A stretch of 64,000 bases of DNA from Acanthosepion lycidas (GCA_963932145.1 OZ010586.1:71480365-71544364); one strand, 5' to 3'; shown: positions 11,381 through 23,514, numbered from the stretch's first letter. The notes: a model not told the origin generated them from the sequence alone. Program-made: numbers and translations.

Positions 11381-12090
11381 TTATTGAAGGTCAAAGGTAA
11401 TAATTAATATTACCATTACCATAAATAAAAAAGAGAGAATATTGAAATATACTTGTATTCTGAGAGATTTTTAATTTTTTTTAAATAGATTTTATCATTA
11501 CTATAAACAAGTTTCTATTGTTGCTTGAAGTATTTGAAAGCTAACAGGATAATCTTTAAACTCTGCAAACTAATTTTATATGGTGTGATTTCCATCTAAC
11601 TTTGTCTGCATTATAATTAAAAACCTAGAAAATGCAATAAAAAGAAATAGAGAAGGTAGGTTTGTTTGTATCTCATACATACGATCACATGGCATATTGA
11701 AATCTGATTACATTCTTGCCTTATCTGTCTCTTTATATAGGAAATCAACAGGCTCCAGACAGACTCAACTTCAAAATTTATGAGAGATTAAGCCCATGCT
11801 TTTGATTGGACAGTAAAGAAAATAATACATATTTTTTGAATTCCAAAAATGAATCTGCAACAATCCATCTAGACAGAAATAATTTTGACAGTTCTTTAAG
11901 CGCTAATTGTAAAAATAGAAAATTTCACAGACAAATGTAACATTTCTTTTTATAAACTGTCTGGCTTTCTTCAAAATACACTTCTCAAAAAATTATGTGT
12001 AATAGACAAATCTAGACAATTATATTATTTATTTGTTTACACTTTTTAATAAATTATTAAATTTAATTATTTTACACTACTAAAATGTTT
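11381..12090. other. No gene recognised
   Basis: AT-rich sequence lacking long frames, repeats I can match or splice-flanked open segments. Confidence 0.5.
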
Positions 12091-12094
12091 TACT

Positions 12095-12265
12095 GTAGGA
12101 CTACCAACAGCAGCAACAATGAAAATGGATAGCAAGTAACACAAAGATAAAACAATGATATAATGTTGACATTCCACACAACAAAATGTTAAGAAGGAAA
12201 CTCCTTATCAATACTGGAAAGATTAATAATAACAACTGGACTTGAGAAACCTATTTCCCTAAATT
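12095..12265 (+). mobile_element. LINE-C 3' fragment
   Basis: Copy of the LINE-C segment at 11155-11330 (shared CAACAGCAGCAACAATG, ACATTCCACACAAC and a TACTGGAAAGA stretch). It has a few small deletions. Confidence 0.75.
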
Positions 12266-12357
12266 TTGAATTTACATGTTGAAATCTATCATTTTTCAAT
12301 CTATCAATGTTTTTATTTACAAATCTGCATTCCATGTTTAACTTCTTTCTTCAGCTT

Positions 12358-12560
12358 AAGGGTCTGAATTCAAAGTTGTCCTTTTCTTAGGCTGATTACT
12401 AATCATAGCTAGAGACTCCAGTCTGCTGTGCTATTTAAGCCATAATTGAAGGGAGAAGAGATATATCCACACCTTTCCCAAGGGATTTTCTTCGAAAGTA
12501 TATGAAATGGAATGGAATTTGAACTCAGCATGCCAATTCCACTTAACCCACCAGTAACTG
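12358..12560 (-). mobile_element. tRNA-Arg-type SINE, truncated
   Basis: Minus strand shows a box-B-like GTTCAAATTCC, a diverged body with a GGGAAAGGTGTGGATATATC stretch, and a 3' part ending near ACAACTTTGAATTC. No 5S-like head is recognisable here. Confidence 0.7.
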
Positions 12561-13489
12561 CTATTCATTCATTTTTCTATTCTGAATGACTCATTTTTAA
12601 AAAATATCAACTACAATCTTATGACAGACTATATATGTTTAATATGAAGAGAAAGTCTTGAAAAATATATACACTAAAAGAAAAAACTTTCTTTTATTGA
12701 CCCAAAGTTGACAGTCATAATTGCATTTCCCTCACAAATATTCTGTTTCTAGATTTTGTAATATAATTGAACAGATTTTATACAAGTACATAGTTTTATG
12801 TATATTTCCCAATTAATTTTGCCAAGTAAATTCTAATATTTTATATGTACATTTATCTTATAACCTTAAATAAATAATTATGTTTGGTATATTTATATAT
12901 AACTTTTTTTACTTGAATATAATAGGCTCTAAATATTTATTTATAGCACAAATTTTTCTTTGATATTTTAGTTTTTCTTTAATCTCTGTCTATATTTAAT
13001 AATTTTTTTATGAACTAGTCACAGTTCAAAATTAAATTCACCTGTAATATTTCTAGTGAATATGGCGTCCTTAACCACTGGATTGACAAAAATAAAAATT
13101 TTTAAAATTAACATATGTAGATTTATATATTTTCGTTCTTTTTTTTATTTGCACTTCATTTTATGATATTTTGTTGTTTATTTTAGATAGATTTTAGAAT
13201 AACAAGCTTAGATGTTATCTAAATATTATCTAAGTTTCTTAGATAAAACATTGTTATTAGTATTATATTTTGACTAGTTTTTATCTTATTTTTTGCTTAC
13301 TTATATCTAGTAATAGTAATAAATGTCTGGGCAGAAGTTTTGTTTATGAGAGATCGGCATTTTCCCATACAGCACACCTCCCCTATTCACACCACTAGTG
13401 TTGTCCAAGGGAAAGGCAAAGGCCAATACAGCTTGGTACTAGCATCATCGCAGGAGCTGAAGGGAAGGAAATTGAATATAACATCAGAC
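12561..13489. other. No gene recognised; possible SINE debris at right
   Basis: Very AT-rich. The last 150 bp (13330-13489) is less AT-rich and has phrases often seen next to SINE 3' ends, but I cannot delimit an element. Confidence 0.4.
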
Positions 13490-13830
13490 TCAATATAACA
13501 TCTTAGGACTGTCTTAGCTCCAGATTTGAATTAAGAGTTGTCTTTCTCCTAGTCTGATTGCCAACCATGACTGAAAAGTCCAGATAGCCCTTCTATTTAC
13601 CCATAGTTGGAGGTTTTGAATTCTTTCTTCTAGACTGGTTGCCACCCAAGGCTATAGAATTCAGTCTGTCCTGCTATTTACTCATAGCTAGGGTGGGGGA
13701 GAAGAGATGGATTCATACCTTTCCCAAGGTTATTAGTATATAAATGAATGTAATGAATTCAAATGGAATTCAAACGTGGCTCTTTGTTTCCTTAGTTGAA
13801 GCTGCAATCCATTATGTCACTGGGCCTCCA
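13490..13830 (-). mobile_element. tRNA-Arg-type SINE with duplicated 3' body
   Basis: Minus strand: tRNA-like head with box-B-like GTTTGAATTCC, an AAGGTATGAATCCATCTC body, then the GACTGAATTCTATAGCC 3' module. The 3' module is present twice (13620-13680 and 13525-13590), suggesting a local duplication or two overlapping insertions. Confidence 0.72.
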
Positions 13831-13989
13831 TTATATTATTATCATTTGATTATTTTTTCTTTCATATTATTTATTACTGTTTATTTATATATTTCAATAT
13901 TAATAGAAGTAATAATCCTAAGCTGTCCAAATTTATTTAATAAAGTATTATCATTATTATTTTTAACTAGTTTTTCTCTCATTTTATTT

Positions 13990-15000
13990 TTATTCCTTTT
14001 TTAAGTACAATAATAAAACATGGACAGCAGAATGAGAACAATCTACTCCTGTAAATTAAGTAAAGGGTTTAGTTCAAAATTCTGTGAAGGTTATCCAGAT
14101 TAACAGACACCTGAAAAAAGGCTAGAGGACTTAACTGCCGAAACATTGTGATAATAACAATGAAGATTAGGACTTTAGTTCAAATGTAAATAATAATAAA
14201 AATATCAGAAATAAGAGCAGAAAAGAGGAATGGTGTAATGAGTAATATGTAGAGAGAGAAAAATTATAGGACACAAATGTAGCAGGCAAGCATAAAAAAG
14301 ATCAAAGTAATAGTAGGACAGAAAACATGTTCTTTAGCAGGATATATAAAATCTAAAAGGAAACAATCATAATAAAAGAAAAGTTAATACAGAAAGGGAA
14401 TGAAAAGATAGGAGAGCTGTTTCATTACAAAGTACTACTGACAATTCCAAGATTAATATGGTTATTGAAGTGATAACTAAAATATGTCTTAAAATATCAG
14501 TAGGATACTATTCATAGCCCTGAAAAAAAAATTAGGTGTAAGTGAATAAAAGAACCAATTGAGTAATCAACCTGATGATAATAATTAGGATTATAATAAA
14601 AAGAGTTAATTTCAGAATTAAATTGAAAACCGGGAAAGAACAATGTGACTTTTCTCAAGTCACTGCAACAAGAAATGCAATTTTCATGATCAGAATTTCA
14701 TGAAAGTATGAAACAGAAATGCAAAAAAGATCTGTATCTATGCTTTATCTTATAAATTGTAATATGAAGAACTCCTTGAAATTTTAGGAAAGCTTGATCT
14801 ACATGGAAAAGATATTCAAATAATCTATAACTTGTAATGGGAACAAAGAGCTTGCACACAGATAATGACAAGACAATAGACAAAAACAGAAAGAAGACAA
14901 GCGTAGGTTTTCACAGTGCATTAATTTAGCCTGCCTAGAAAGATGTTTCTCAGAAAAAGAGAAGATCTATCAAAATTTATTATTAATAAACAACTTTGAA
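13990..15000. other. No gene recognised
   Basis: AT-rich and purine-rich. A CTGCCGAAACATTGTGATAA phrase at 14136-14155 resembles the 3' part of the tRNA-Lys-type SINE but is too short to call. Confidence 0.5.
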
Positions 15001-15189
15001 TATATGCTATTTAGTGCTAGAGGGAGTCGTCAGTGAAGTTCTGATTTGCATCATTGGGCAGTTTCAGGTCTTTCAAACATCATACTGCCCTCACCAAGTC
15101 GACCCCATCAGAGCTGATCAGTCTCTGATCCGCCCTCTAAATTAACAGTCTGCAGACGCTGACATATTAGGCAAACCATAACCCACTAT

Positions 15190-15282
15190 CACGCATTTGA
15201 TTGGAAGTTGACCAACAGCCAATCACAATGGTGTGAGCTCTATTTAAATTGTTTAGGGGGGATTTTTTCTTTTTTTTAAAAA
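15190..15282 (+). promoter_or_regulatory. Candidate promoter with CCAAT and TATA-like boxes
   Basis: Within about 60 bp lie an inverted CCAAT (TTTGATTGGAAG), a direct CCAAT (CAGCCAATCACAATGG) and a TATA-like CTCTATTTAAATTG. The block from 15020 on is less AT-rich than its surroundings. About 45 bp past the TATA-like box an ATG opens 11 codons and then a fair 5' splice site (GGAAG/GTAATT). This is arrangement only; there is no proof of transcription. Confidence 0.4.
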
Positions 15283-15819
15283 ATGTGTGGATATCCTATC
15301 ACTGGATACTCGGAAGGTAATTATATGTTTTCCGTTCTTTCCTTTTTTTTGTTTTTTTCCTCCCCACACCCCCATCAAGTTTCATCTCACCAGCTAATAA
15401 AATCAACCATAAAATAACTAAAAATTTACATTGTTTTTATGATCAAAATAAATAAATTATAACTTATGCAGCATGTTAAAACGAAAATAAATATATAAAT
15501 AAATATCATTTAAAACGTTGAGCGAGTAAACTTAGAAAATTCATTTAAATCTATCGAAATAACCTTAACAACATTAACTGTGCCACTGACACTGATGGTA
15601 TATTCAGAATGAAAACTGAAAGAAATATTAGATAGTCATTATTAGTTATTGGCCTTAGAAGTGCTACAAGGAATGGTAAGTGGAATATAAGAAGGACATG
15701 ATAGAAAGAAACTGGGGACATTTATGTGATTTTCAGTAAACATTTTGGATACTGACATTTGGTAATAGAACATAGTTGTTAGGAATAAGAACAGAGAAAT
15801 AATACAAAACAACTTTGGA

Positions 15820-16030
15820 GAAAAAAAAAAAGAATGAAAAAAGAACAAATTAAAAAATTAAATGAAATGAAGCCATGCACAAAAACTTTCAAGAAAGAAA
15901 AAGAATGAAAAAAAATAAAAATTAAAAAATAAAAGAAAGAATGCACAAAACTTTTGAGAAAAGAAGAATGAAAAAAGAAAAATTAAACAATTAAAAGAAA
16001 TAGTGAACTAAGTGTTTTGAGAAAAAAAAA
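15820..16030 (+). repeat. A-rich tandem repeat, three units of about 65 bp
   Basis: Three degenerate units, each beginning AAGAATGAAAAAA and ending near ACTTTYRAG. The flanks run into the Gag-like relic. Confidence 0.7.
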
Positions 16031-16052
16031 TGGAATTTTAACATTAGCATCA

Positions 16053-16625
16053 AATGTCTGCATTATGGTTTTGGCAAATTACAATAAAGCACTATTGGTC
16101 TTTAGAAAAGAAGACAATTATGAAAAATGGAAGAAAAAGTTGGTAATTTGGCTGTCTTTAACTAGACTAGAACCAAAGAAACAGAAACCTGGAATACTCT
16201 TGATACTCAATGAAGATTCCAAAGATGCTGTTCTACAATTGGAACAAGAGAAAATTGTTAATAATTATGAAGTAGAAAATATTCTGAAAATTTTGGGAAT
16301 GTATTATCTGAAGGACAAAATCTAATTAGCTTTTAAAGGTCTTCATGCATTTGAAGGTTATTGAAGGCCAAAGGATCTCTCTATGTTTAAGTAATGTAAT
16401 GAATTCAATAAATGTTACAATATAAATACATCATATGTTATATCAGTCCCTGCAGAGGTGCCTTGGATTTCGTGAAAATTAGCTAAATTATCCTTTCATC
16501 AAGAACAGATAGCAAAGGTTATAATCACTGTAATGATTTATAAAAATATGAGAACCCAGTTGAAAAAGATTCATGGATTTGATACCCCTTCAAATCCCAT
16601 GAAGTGAAGGTGGGAGAGACTAATC
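16053..16625 (+). pseudogene. Gag-like retroelement relic
   Basis: The first 80 or so codons past 16053 read like the N-terminal part of the Gag-like proteins found in zinc-knuckle (copia/UBN2-type) retroelements: 'YEKWKKKLVIWLSLT', a Leu/Glu-rich helix and a 'YYLKDKI' stretch. After a stop at 16323 the same protein-like pattern continues ('AFKGLHAFEGY', 'NEFNKCYN') with further stops. No zinc knuckle, protease or RT follows. Could be another retroelement class; function as host gene unlikely. Confidence 0.5.
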
Positions 16626-17165
16626 ATTTCGAGTAGTCAGACTTTTTATGCACTCTAAAACAATGATACTAATAGATTTATTTGTTGTCATGAGTAGTGG
16701 TGATCCTGGAACTCTGAAAGTAGGGGGGTGCCCACTTGGGGGCTGACATTTTTCTGTGGTAAAAGGGGACCAAATTCAAGCAGCATCTTTATTTTCATAC
16801 TACACCACTATCTTATACACAACTTAGGAATGAGTTTTAGTATAAATATGTTACCTCACTAAATTAAATGGAATAACTTTTCATTCATATGAGTGGAGTT
16901 CTAATCTATTCTTGCCCTCTAACCTAATAATATGGTTGAAGTACCAAAGAGTAAAGCTCATTAGAATAATTGTCTTGAAAATATTTATAGAAAAGTCACA
17001 GGTAAGCCACATTACATATTTGCATCACTTAATTGACCTTGCTATCAGCTTGTTTGCAGTGTGCAGTTGTGCGATCTAAGAAGTTTGAAGAGATTATAGT
17101 CTAAATATTTCAGCTATGGATTAGAAGTTCATCACTGATAACAGCTATGAGCTCTCTAATAAGAC
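16626..17165. other. No gene recognised
   Basis: A unique-looking AT-rich stretch with a short G-rich island near 16715-16770. No frame or repeat match seen. Confidence 0.45.
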
Positions 17166-17167
17166 TT

Positions 17168-17665
17168 CTTTTTTTTTAAACTTTTCACCTCAAGGCAGGA
17201 ATGCCATTAGCACACAAGGGGTTACAGAAAATGGGAGTAAAAGTAAAGAGGTGTGAGAGAGGAAAGGTTGAAGAGAAGGTCAGGGAATAGATTAAGTCAT
17301 CTGGAGATGCTGACTGACATTGCATTTAAATAGTTGGAAATTATAGCTATCAGGGAAGCAAGTAAAAGGAAGGGAGTTCCACAGACGGGAAGTGCAAGAG
17401 AAGTAGAAGAGATGGCTACATTTAACCATTTCAACAATGAAAAAGTGGGTTCGAAATGCCAACCTAGTGGCATGTTTAAATTCATGCAGTTTGGGAACTA
17501 ACAATAATAGCTCATCAGAGCAGTTACTATGAAAGTATTTGTAGAAAAGACAGAGGGAAGCAATGTCATGTCTGTGAGAGAGCAACTGTAAACGAGATGC
17601 CAGATCAGGGCCAACCACATTGTATATTCGTCTTTGGATTTTGTCGAGGACCCTAAAACAAGCAG
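17168..17665 (-). mobile_element. LINE-A 3' fragment
   Basis: Minus-strand copy with the poly-A seen as a T-run at the left, the family 3' UTR, and C-terminal coding pieces: 'SRLQLLSHRHDIASLCLFYK', 'LHEFKHATRLA' and 'LWNSLPFTCFPDSYN'. Its 108-codon open stretch (17292-17618) is the best-preserved copy of this segment in the window. Confidence 0.88.
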
Positions 17666-18366
17666 CAGGGGCTCCAGATCATAAAGAATTAACATATTTT
17701 TCATTACGTAATATTGCTATTTTACAGCAAAATTAAAATGTCAAAATCTGCTTGTGTCGTATATGCTAAAGTTTGGATAGCAGGGAGATTTTGCGATGAT
17801 TCCTACTGGATGAAGGAAAAGACCAACACTTATTCAGGTCTGCATGTGAGAGAAGAATTCATGGGGAAAAAATAAGAAAACATTTAGCAATTTCCATCCA
17901 AAACTTCACTGGTCTTAAAGTGTTGAGCAATTGCGTTTTTTTTACTGTTTTATTCTTTTAACTACTTATTCATTTATTTTTCATGTAACCATTTTAAATT
18001 CTTTATTTTATGTTTAAATTTCTGTCTTAAGCCTTGCTTTACCATACCACAGGTTGACCCAAGCCCTGTGAGGGAAATTGGGCAGACAGAACCCTTGGGA
18101 GATGTTGGTAGCTGTGCTAGCATGAAGCCACAAGTCATTGTAACCAAGGGTTTGAGAGTGCTAACCTTGTTCAGATTGTTGGTCTTGCTAGATAACACGC
18201 TCTCTTCCAGAAACTGTAACTAAGGTCTGCTCAGCATAGTTGTGGTATAAGCCACAGGTTGACTCTGTGGGTGTTGAACAAACACAAATGTGCCTGCATG
18301 AGAGTCTGCAATAGAGAGTGGTTAGCTGCCCTAGTAGATGCATATCCTTGAATATGAGTGACCAGC

Positions 18367-18369
<3 letters not shown>

Positions 18370-18419
<50 letters not shown>

Positions 18420-18970
18420 GTTTATGGGCATGTGTACTGTTTACCTGCACATTAATTTAATGTCAATTGTCGATCAGACTATATTTAATGAAAGTTTTTC
18501 TGGTGTAGTAAAATGGCTGGTGAGTAAATATTGTACACTTCTCAAAGATAAGATGTAGTCATATTTACAGGCAAATTCATGATAAAAAAAAAAGAAAAAA
18601 TGTAAAATGGCCAAAATAAAAAAAAAAGTGATTCCTACCCCATGCCTATACAAGTATGATAGTTCATTGTCTCAGTTAGAGATATGCCCTCCTGTTTCCT
18701 CCCATGAAAGTACCTTGCCTATTCTGTATCGGCCACACTTTTGGTCCTGAATTCTCCAAAGAAATACTTTGCCTGTCTTAATGTTTAACTTTTTTTATGT
18801 CAGCAGTTTCGCTTATCTGTTGTGACGTCATGTTTAATTGAACAGCCCTTCAAAGTGATGTTGTTTCGATCCTCGCCGATCCTTTTTTTATTGTTTTAAC
18901 TGTTTCATGTTACCATTTTCATTTATTTACTTTTCTTTAAATTTCTGCCTTAAGTCTTGCTTTGAGGCAA

Positions 18971-19022
<52 letters not shown>

Positions 19023-19498
19023 ACGTCTGCAAAGTTTACTAGCACTTCAATTTAATGTAAATTGTTGATCATATTATATTTAATGGAAGTTTTTCTGATG
19101 TGGTAAAATGGCTGGTGAGTAAATATTGCACACTTCTCAAAGATGGGATGTAGTCATATTTACAGTCAAATTCACAAAAAAAAAAGAAAAAAATGTAAAA
19201 TGGCCCCCAAGAAAATGATTCCTACCCCATGCTTATAATAGTAGGATAGTTCATTGTCTTGGATTGAAACATGCCCCACTCTCACGAAAGTGCCATTGAT
19301 ATTCTTTGTCTGGCACACCTTTGGTCAAGAATCCCCCCAAGAAATGCTTCAACTGTCTTCATGTATGTTTTCAACAATCTCTTTCTGTTTAATTTTCCTG
19401 TTGTTTTAACTGTTTCATATTATCAGTTTTATTCATTTGCCTGTAAATTTTGTCTTATTTTTTTTAAAATTTCTGTCTTAAGCCTTGCAAGTATGCAT
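18370..19498. repeat. Tandem duplication of a ~600 bp unit led by (TA)n
   Basis: Two units, each a TA run followed by a matching body. Shared landmarks are AAAATGGCTGGTGAGTAAAT, GATGTAGTCATATTTACAG, GATTCCTACCCCATGC and a closing TTTCTGYCTTAAGYCTTGC. The closing block occurs a third time at about 17940-18045. The first unit starts near 18370 and the second near 18970. A short (CA)n tract follows. Confidence 0.85.
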
Positions 19499-19554
19499 GT
19501 ACACACACACACACACACACATATATACTATTGCTGTTGCATGTAGTTTATCAT

Positions 19555-19950
19555 CATACCCAGGACACATAGATGGAGAGAAAAGTGGTGAACTTATGCC
19601 TTTCCCAAGGGTATTTGCACATAAATGAATATAACAAACCCAACTAAAATTGGAACTTGGCTCTCCACTTAAAAGCTTTGAGTCATTATCCATTACATTA
19701 CTCACAAATCCAAGCTTACAGCACCTGACATTCTCAAGTGGCCACCCATCTAGTTATGACCAGGCTTGATGTTGCTTAACTTTGGTGATCGTATGTGAAC
19801 CAATGTTTCTAAGTTACTCACAAATCCAAGCTTACAGCACCTGACATTCTCAAGTGGTCACCCATCTAGTTACTAACCAGGCTTGATGTTGCTTAACTTT
19901 GGTGATCATATGTGAACCAGTGTTTCTAAGTGATGTGGCAGTAAGCAGTC
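19555..19950 (-). mobile_element. Composite 5S/tRNA SINE with duplicated 5S part
   Basis: Minus strand: 5S-like segment, tRNA-Arg-like segment, body. The 5S-like part is present twice in direct tandem with a 116-bp period (starts at 19698 and 19814), with few differences between the copies, so the duplication is younger than the insertion. Confidence 0.82.
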
Positions 19951-20654
19951 TTCAATGTACATTGTTATTCCTCATTTGAACTTCTATTTGGAAAGATTCA
20001 ATGATCCCTGGTATCTTGGCAATCAGATCACCGGTTCTAGAGAGTAACAATTTGTTTAGGATTATTTTGGACAATCTCAATGCTGTTCATAATACAAAAT
20101 ATGCTTTTATTTCTAGTGTTGCAGTACCAATGATTATGGAAGAGTTTTGTTCAAGCATATCATCTAGGGTACCATAACTCACACTAAAAGAAAAGGAATA
20201 AGAGGTAACACATAACAAAGGGGATGAAACTTCATTAAGGGGAAAAAGAGTATTTATTTATGTTGTTGCCTCAGGTCACATATCAAAATTATTAGTTTGT
20301 TTTGACATTCTACTGTATACATAGGAGTTGGCATTGTAGTTGTAGACAAAGATCATATGATGAAAATATACATGTATAAACTTTACTGCATAGTAGGAAT
20401 ACAGTTCTTCAGTGTGCAGTGACTTCAGTTTGTGCTGTTAAAATTTGGACTCCTGATGACACTGTGGCTGTCTTTGGTCAGCGGGAGCAGACTTCAGTGG
20501 CTAGATATTTTCTGTGAGTGCTTGGCCAAAATTACTGATATTGACTAAACTAACATAGTGTACTCCAGAAATATCAAATCCTTCTTCCTGATGTTAAGCA
20601 TAAGTGTAATTATTGTTGTCATTGTCTCTTGAAATTTGGTATTGCTCACTTGTT
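19951..20654. other. No gene recognised
   Basis: Mixed sequence, less AT-rich in parts, with no frame above 60 codons. No repeat match found by eye. Confidence 0.45.
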
Positions 20655-20710
20655 TAGTCAATGGTATCCTCAGCATCCTTCTGTAGAATCACATTTCTAT
20701 TGCTTCAAGA
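20655..20710 (-). mobile_element. RTE-like LINE scrap
   Basis: Minus strand encodes the 'IEMxFYRRMLRIP'-like block found in the longer RTE-like copies. Confidence 0.6.
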
Positions 20711-21600
20711 TGTAAATGTAGAAGTAAATAACAGTGATAGTGAAGAAGAAAAGATGATAACAACACTGAAAACAAAAATTCACCCTAGTTTCAGAATCCA
20801 AAGCTGTAACTGCATCACAAGTCAGAAGATATCACAAAATCTAAAGTAATCTGGTTAGGAGTTCTAAGAATGGTACTTTTAAAAAGAAGATGCAGGTTCA
20901 ATAAAAATTGCATGGAAATGATTATTGGGTGACATCAAAATTGATTTTTTAATTTAGTAAATGTTCAGGCAAATATACAATAGAGTGGAACACTGAAAAT
21001 GAAGTTATGGAATTGATTTTGGGAGAAATGTTGAAGAAGAGGATATAATGATGGTACTACTACAGAATCCAAAGGAACAAAAATATTTCAAACTGTGGCA
21101 CTGCAAGAGAGAAAGAATAAGAGAGTTGGAAGAAAAATGATGAAGTGAAGAATGACGGTCAATATTGCATATTTGTAGCACCAATAATTACCAATGGAAA
21201 GTTGCAGACAAAAGCTCATCTATGTACTCATGGATTTGCAGAGATGTGTGTATCCAGAACAGACATTGCTACAGGTCTGTGAACTGTTTTGTGTTTTATT
21301 GCTCCCAATTCACGGATCTTCGATTCTATTGATTGCAAAACAACTTTTCTTTCAGATAAACCAATTGAGGGAGATCTTTTTCTTCATCCATCATGTGAAT
21401 GGAACACCTGTAAAACATTGGAAACTCATAGAGACAGTAAATGGATTAGCTGCCCTTTTAGAAACCGTTTTTTTACAACTCAAAGAAGCAAGCGGAAACA
21501 CATACAGCAGGGTACATATTTATAGGACAAGCTGAACTTTTAACTTATGAAGGTTGAATTTAGCAGATTTGACACTATGAGTTTTTGTTTATATCTTCTT
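20711..21600 (+). other. Unidentified, possibly an eroded transposon
   Basis: Contains an acidic open stretch ('NNSDSEEEKM', 20712-20846) and a two-frame open region at 21194-21535. These hint at a decayed transposon, but I cannot assign a family. No splice pattern suggests host exons. Confidence 0.35.
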
Positions 21601-21604
21601 CTAT

Positions 21605-22075
21605 ATACCATGTACCTTCAGAATGTTGGTGATCATGGCTCTCCAAAACTTCCTGTCCTTTGTAGCCATTGTCTTTTTGTTATATCTCCTAATCTCTGTT
21701 TTGCCAACCATTCACACAAGCTTGTTAGGTAGGTTAAGCACTGCTTTCCTCTGTCCTTCTTGCCTTCAATATATCCTGTAAGTGTCAAATTTTCCAAGCT
21801 CTCTTTTTTCATTATATGCTCTAGAAATTTTAACTTCCTCTTTCTAATTCTAAGAATAAGTGTCCTTTTTGTTTCCATTTTCTCTAAAACTTTGTCATAG
21901 CTCCTGTGTTCTATCCCCGCTATTCTCATGTAGAACCACATTTCTGTTGCTTCAAGTCACTTCTCCAACTGTGATGAGATGGTCCAGCATTTACTGCCAT
22001 ATAGGAGCACTGATATTACATAAAAGTCCAGTACACTTTTCTTTGTTTCCAATGAAGTTTTCCTGTTTTTTTTTT
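21605..22075 (-). mobile_element. RTE-like LINE C-terminal fragment
   Basis: Minus-strand frame of 102 codons (21633-21941) carries the family C-terminus: 'KRKLKFLEHIMKKESLENLT', 'YIEGKKDRGKQ' and 'DITKRQ', ending with 'KDRKFWRAM'-like residues in another frame. The 22000-22075 part supplies 'SLETKKSVLDFYVIS'. Frameshifted and dead. Confidence 0.82.
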
Positions 22076-22103
22076 ATACCTATTATACTTAGATTTAAGT
22101 GTA

Positions 22104-22282
22104 AAAGTTTAAATATCTAGGAAGTATTTTAACAGTGGATGGAAAATGTGACATTAAAATCTGAAGATACATTCAAATAGCAAAAGATGCTTTTCAAAAA
22201 TTAGGCAATTTGAATCCATCTTCAGATTTTAATGTCACATTTTCCATCCACTGTTAAAACACTTCTTAGATATTTAAACTTT
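22104..22282. repeat. Foldback inside an RTE-like LINE
   Basis: Two 65-bp arms (22104-22168 and 22218-22282) are reverse complements with about two mismatches and a 49-bp spacer whose ends also pair. The left arm runs plus and the right arm minus, so a piece of the LINE was copied in inverted orientation next to itself. Confidence 0.92.
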
Positions 22283-22560
22283 TTCACTTGTTTAAGTTTG
22301 GCATCTCCAATTTGTATTTCATATACTGAGCTGTTTCTTTTACTGATAATATTAGGTTGGTGCAAAAATAATGTCGTTTTCTCACATATGATACTATGTG
22401 AGAAAACGACATCATTTTTGCACCAACCTAATATATATATATATAATTCTGCCTTCTTACATTTAATGTTTATTCCTTTCTTCTCACTTTCCATTGCGAC
22501 CTTCTGTAAGAGTTCTATAGTCTCCTTTTTTGGGGTAAATAGTCTAGCCAATTTTATTTA
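22218..22560 (-). mobile_element. RTE-like LINE fragment split by a MITE
   Basis: Minus strand encodes 'MESEKKGINIKCKKAEL', then a MITE, then 'VYEIQIGDAKLKQVKKFKYL' and 'SVLTVDGKCDIKI'. This is the region just after the RT palm in RTE-type proteins. Confidence 0.82.
22352..22431. mobile_element. MADE1-like mariner MITE, 80 bp
   Basis: Palindrome with TTAGGTTGGTGCAAAA ends, flanked by TA. The right TA runs into a short TA tract. Inserted in the RTE-like LINE. Confidence 0.95.
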
Positions 22561-23510
22561 GTTTATTTTCCTTTTTGTTTGTGATGTTATCAATTTTGAC
22601 ATTAAGCTGTGAAAATTCATGTCTTCAAATATGTCATCATTGAGCTTATGCAGAGACTAGATTTTTATATTTGTCTTAACCAAATAAGTTATATTAGAAG
22701 TATTGAACCTATTATAATAGACAAATATTATCAGCTTCAAAAACATAATACAGCTACTGAGAAGGAGAGGACAAACTTGAGATTGCACGTTGGACATCTT
22801 AATTAGATTGCTGGCATGACACACTGTTATACAGGTTTTGCTATTTGTCAGATGTGCTCAGTGATTACAAATGTTAAAGCTACCTACCTAAATAAAGCAA
22901 ACAAAATATTAAGAAACATCAAAAACTTAGCAGGTGCTATCTGCTTTGCATGACTTAGAAATCTCAAGAATCCAAATATAGGGATATAGAATCAATAGAA
23001 GTAAAAAGTTTGTCACTTTGATGTTACCTTCAGCATCCTGACTCCTGAGTTTTGTAGACAGACCTGTCCATCCACTTGTCAGGGGGTATCAGCAATTGAC
23101 TGCTTATACATTTTTATATGCACTTATCATTGCTGCAAGTTTTTTTATAGTGTGTGTGTGCATGTGTGTGCATGTGTGTGCATGTGTGTGTGCATTTGTG
23201 CCAGTGCATTTATGCACCTGTCTACATGGATGTTCATATTTGTAAGGTGTCATGATTATTTGTCATTTTCATTGCTTTCTTTTTCTCTCCACTTTACAAT
23301 TGTTACCATTTATTGCTGTTTGGCTTCCATTTTTTTTTCTAGACACGCTGTTCTTGTCTAGTCTTTTCTTGAGTTAGGAAAATTGTATTTCATTTTTTGC
23401 ATAAATAATTAATTTTAATGCTTAAATGATTAAGTAAATATTTATATATGTTTTCACTTGGCTATTGTTTTCAAAACTGGAATTTGAACTCAGTCTCCAA
23501 ATCCAAGTTC
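22561..23510. other. No gene recognised; (TG)n tract
   Basis: AT-rich with a TG/CA-type tract with CATG interruptions at 23149-23196. No coding signature. Confidence 0.5.
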
Positions 23511-23514
23511 TCTT

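Noticed and set aside
14698-14883. 61-codon minus-strand frame in AT-rich DNA
   Set aside because: Composition-driven; nothing else supports coding.
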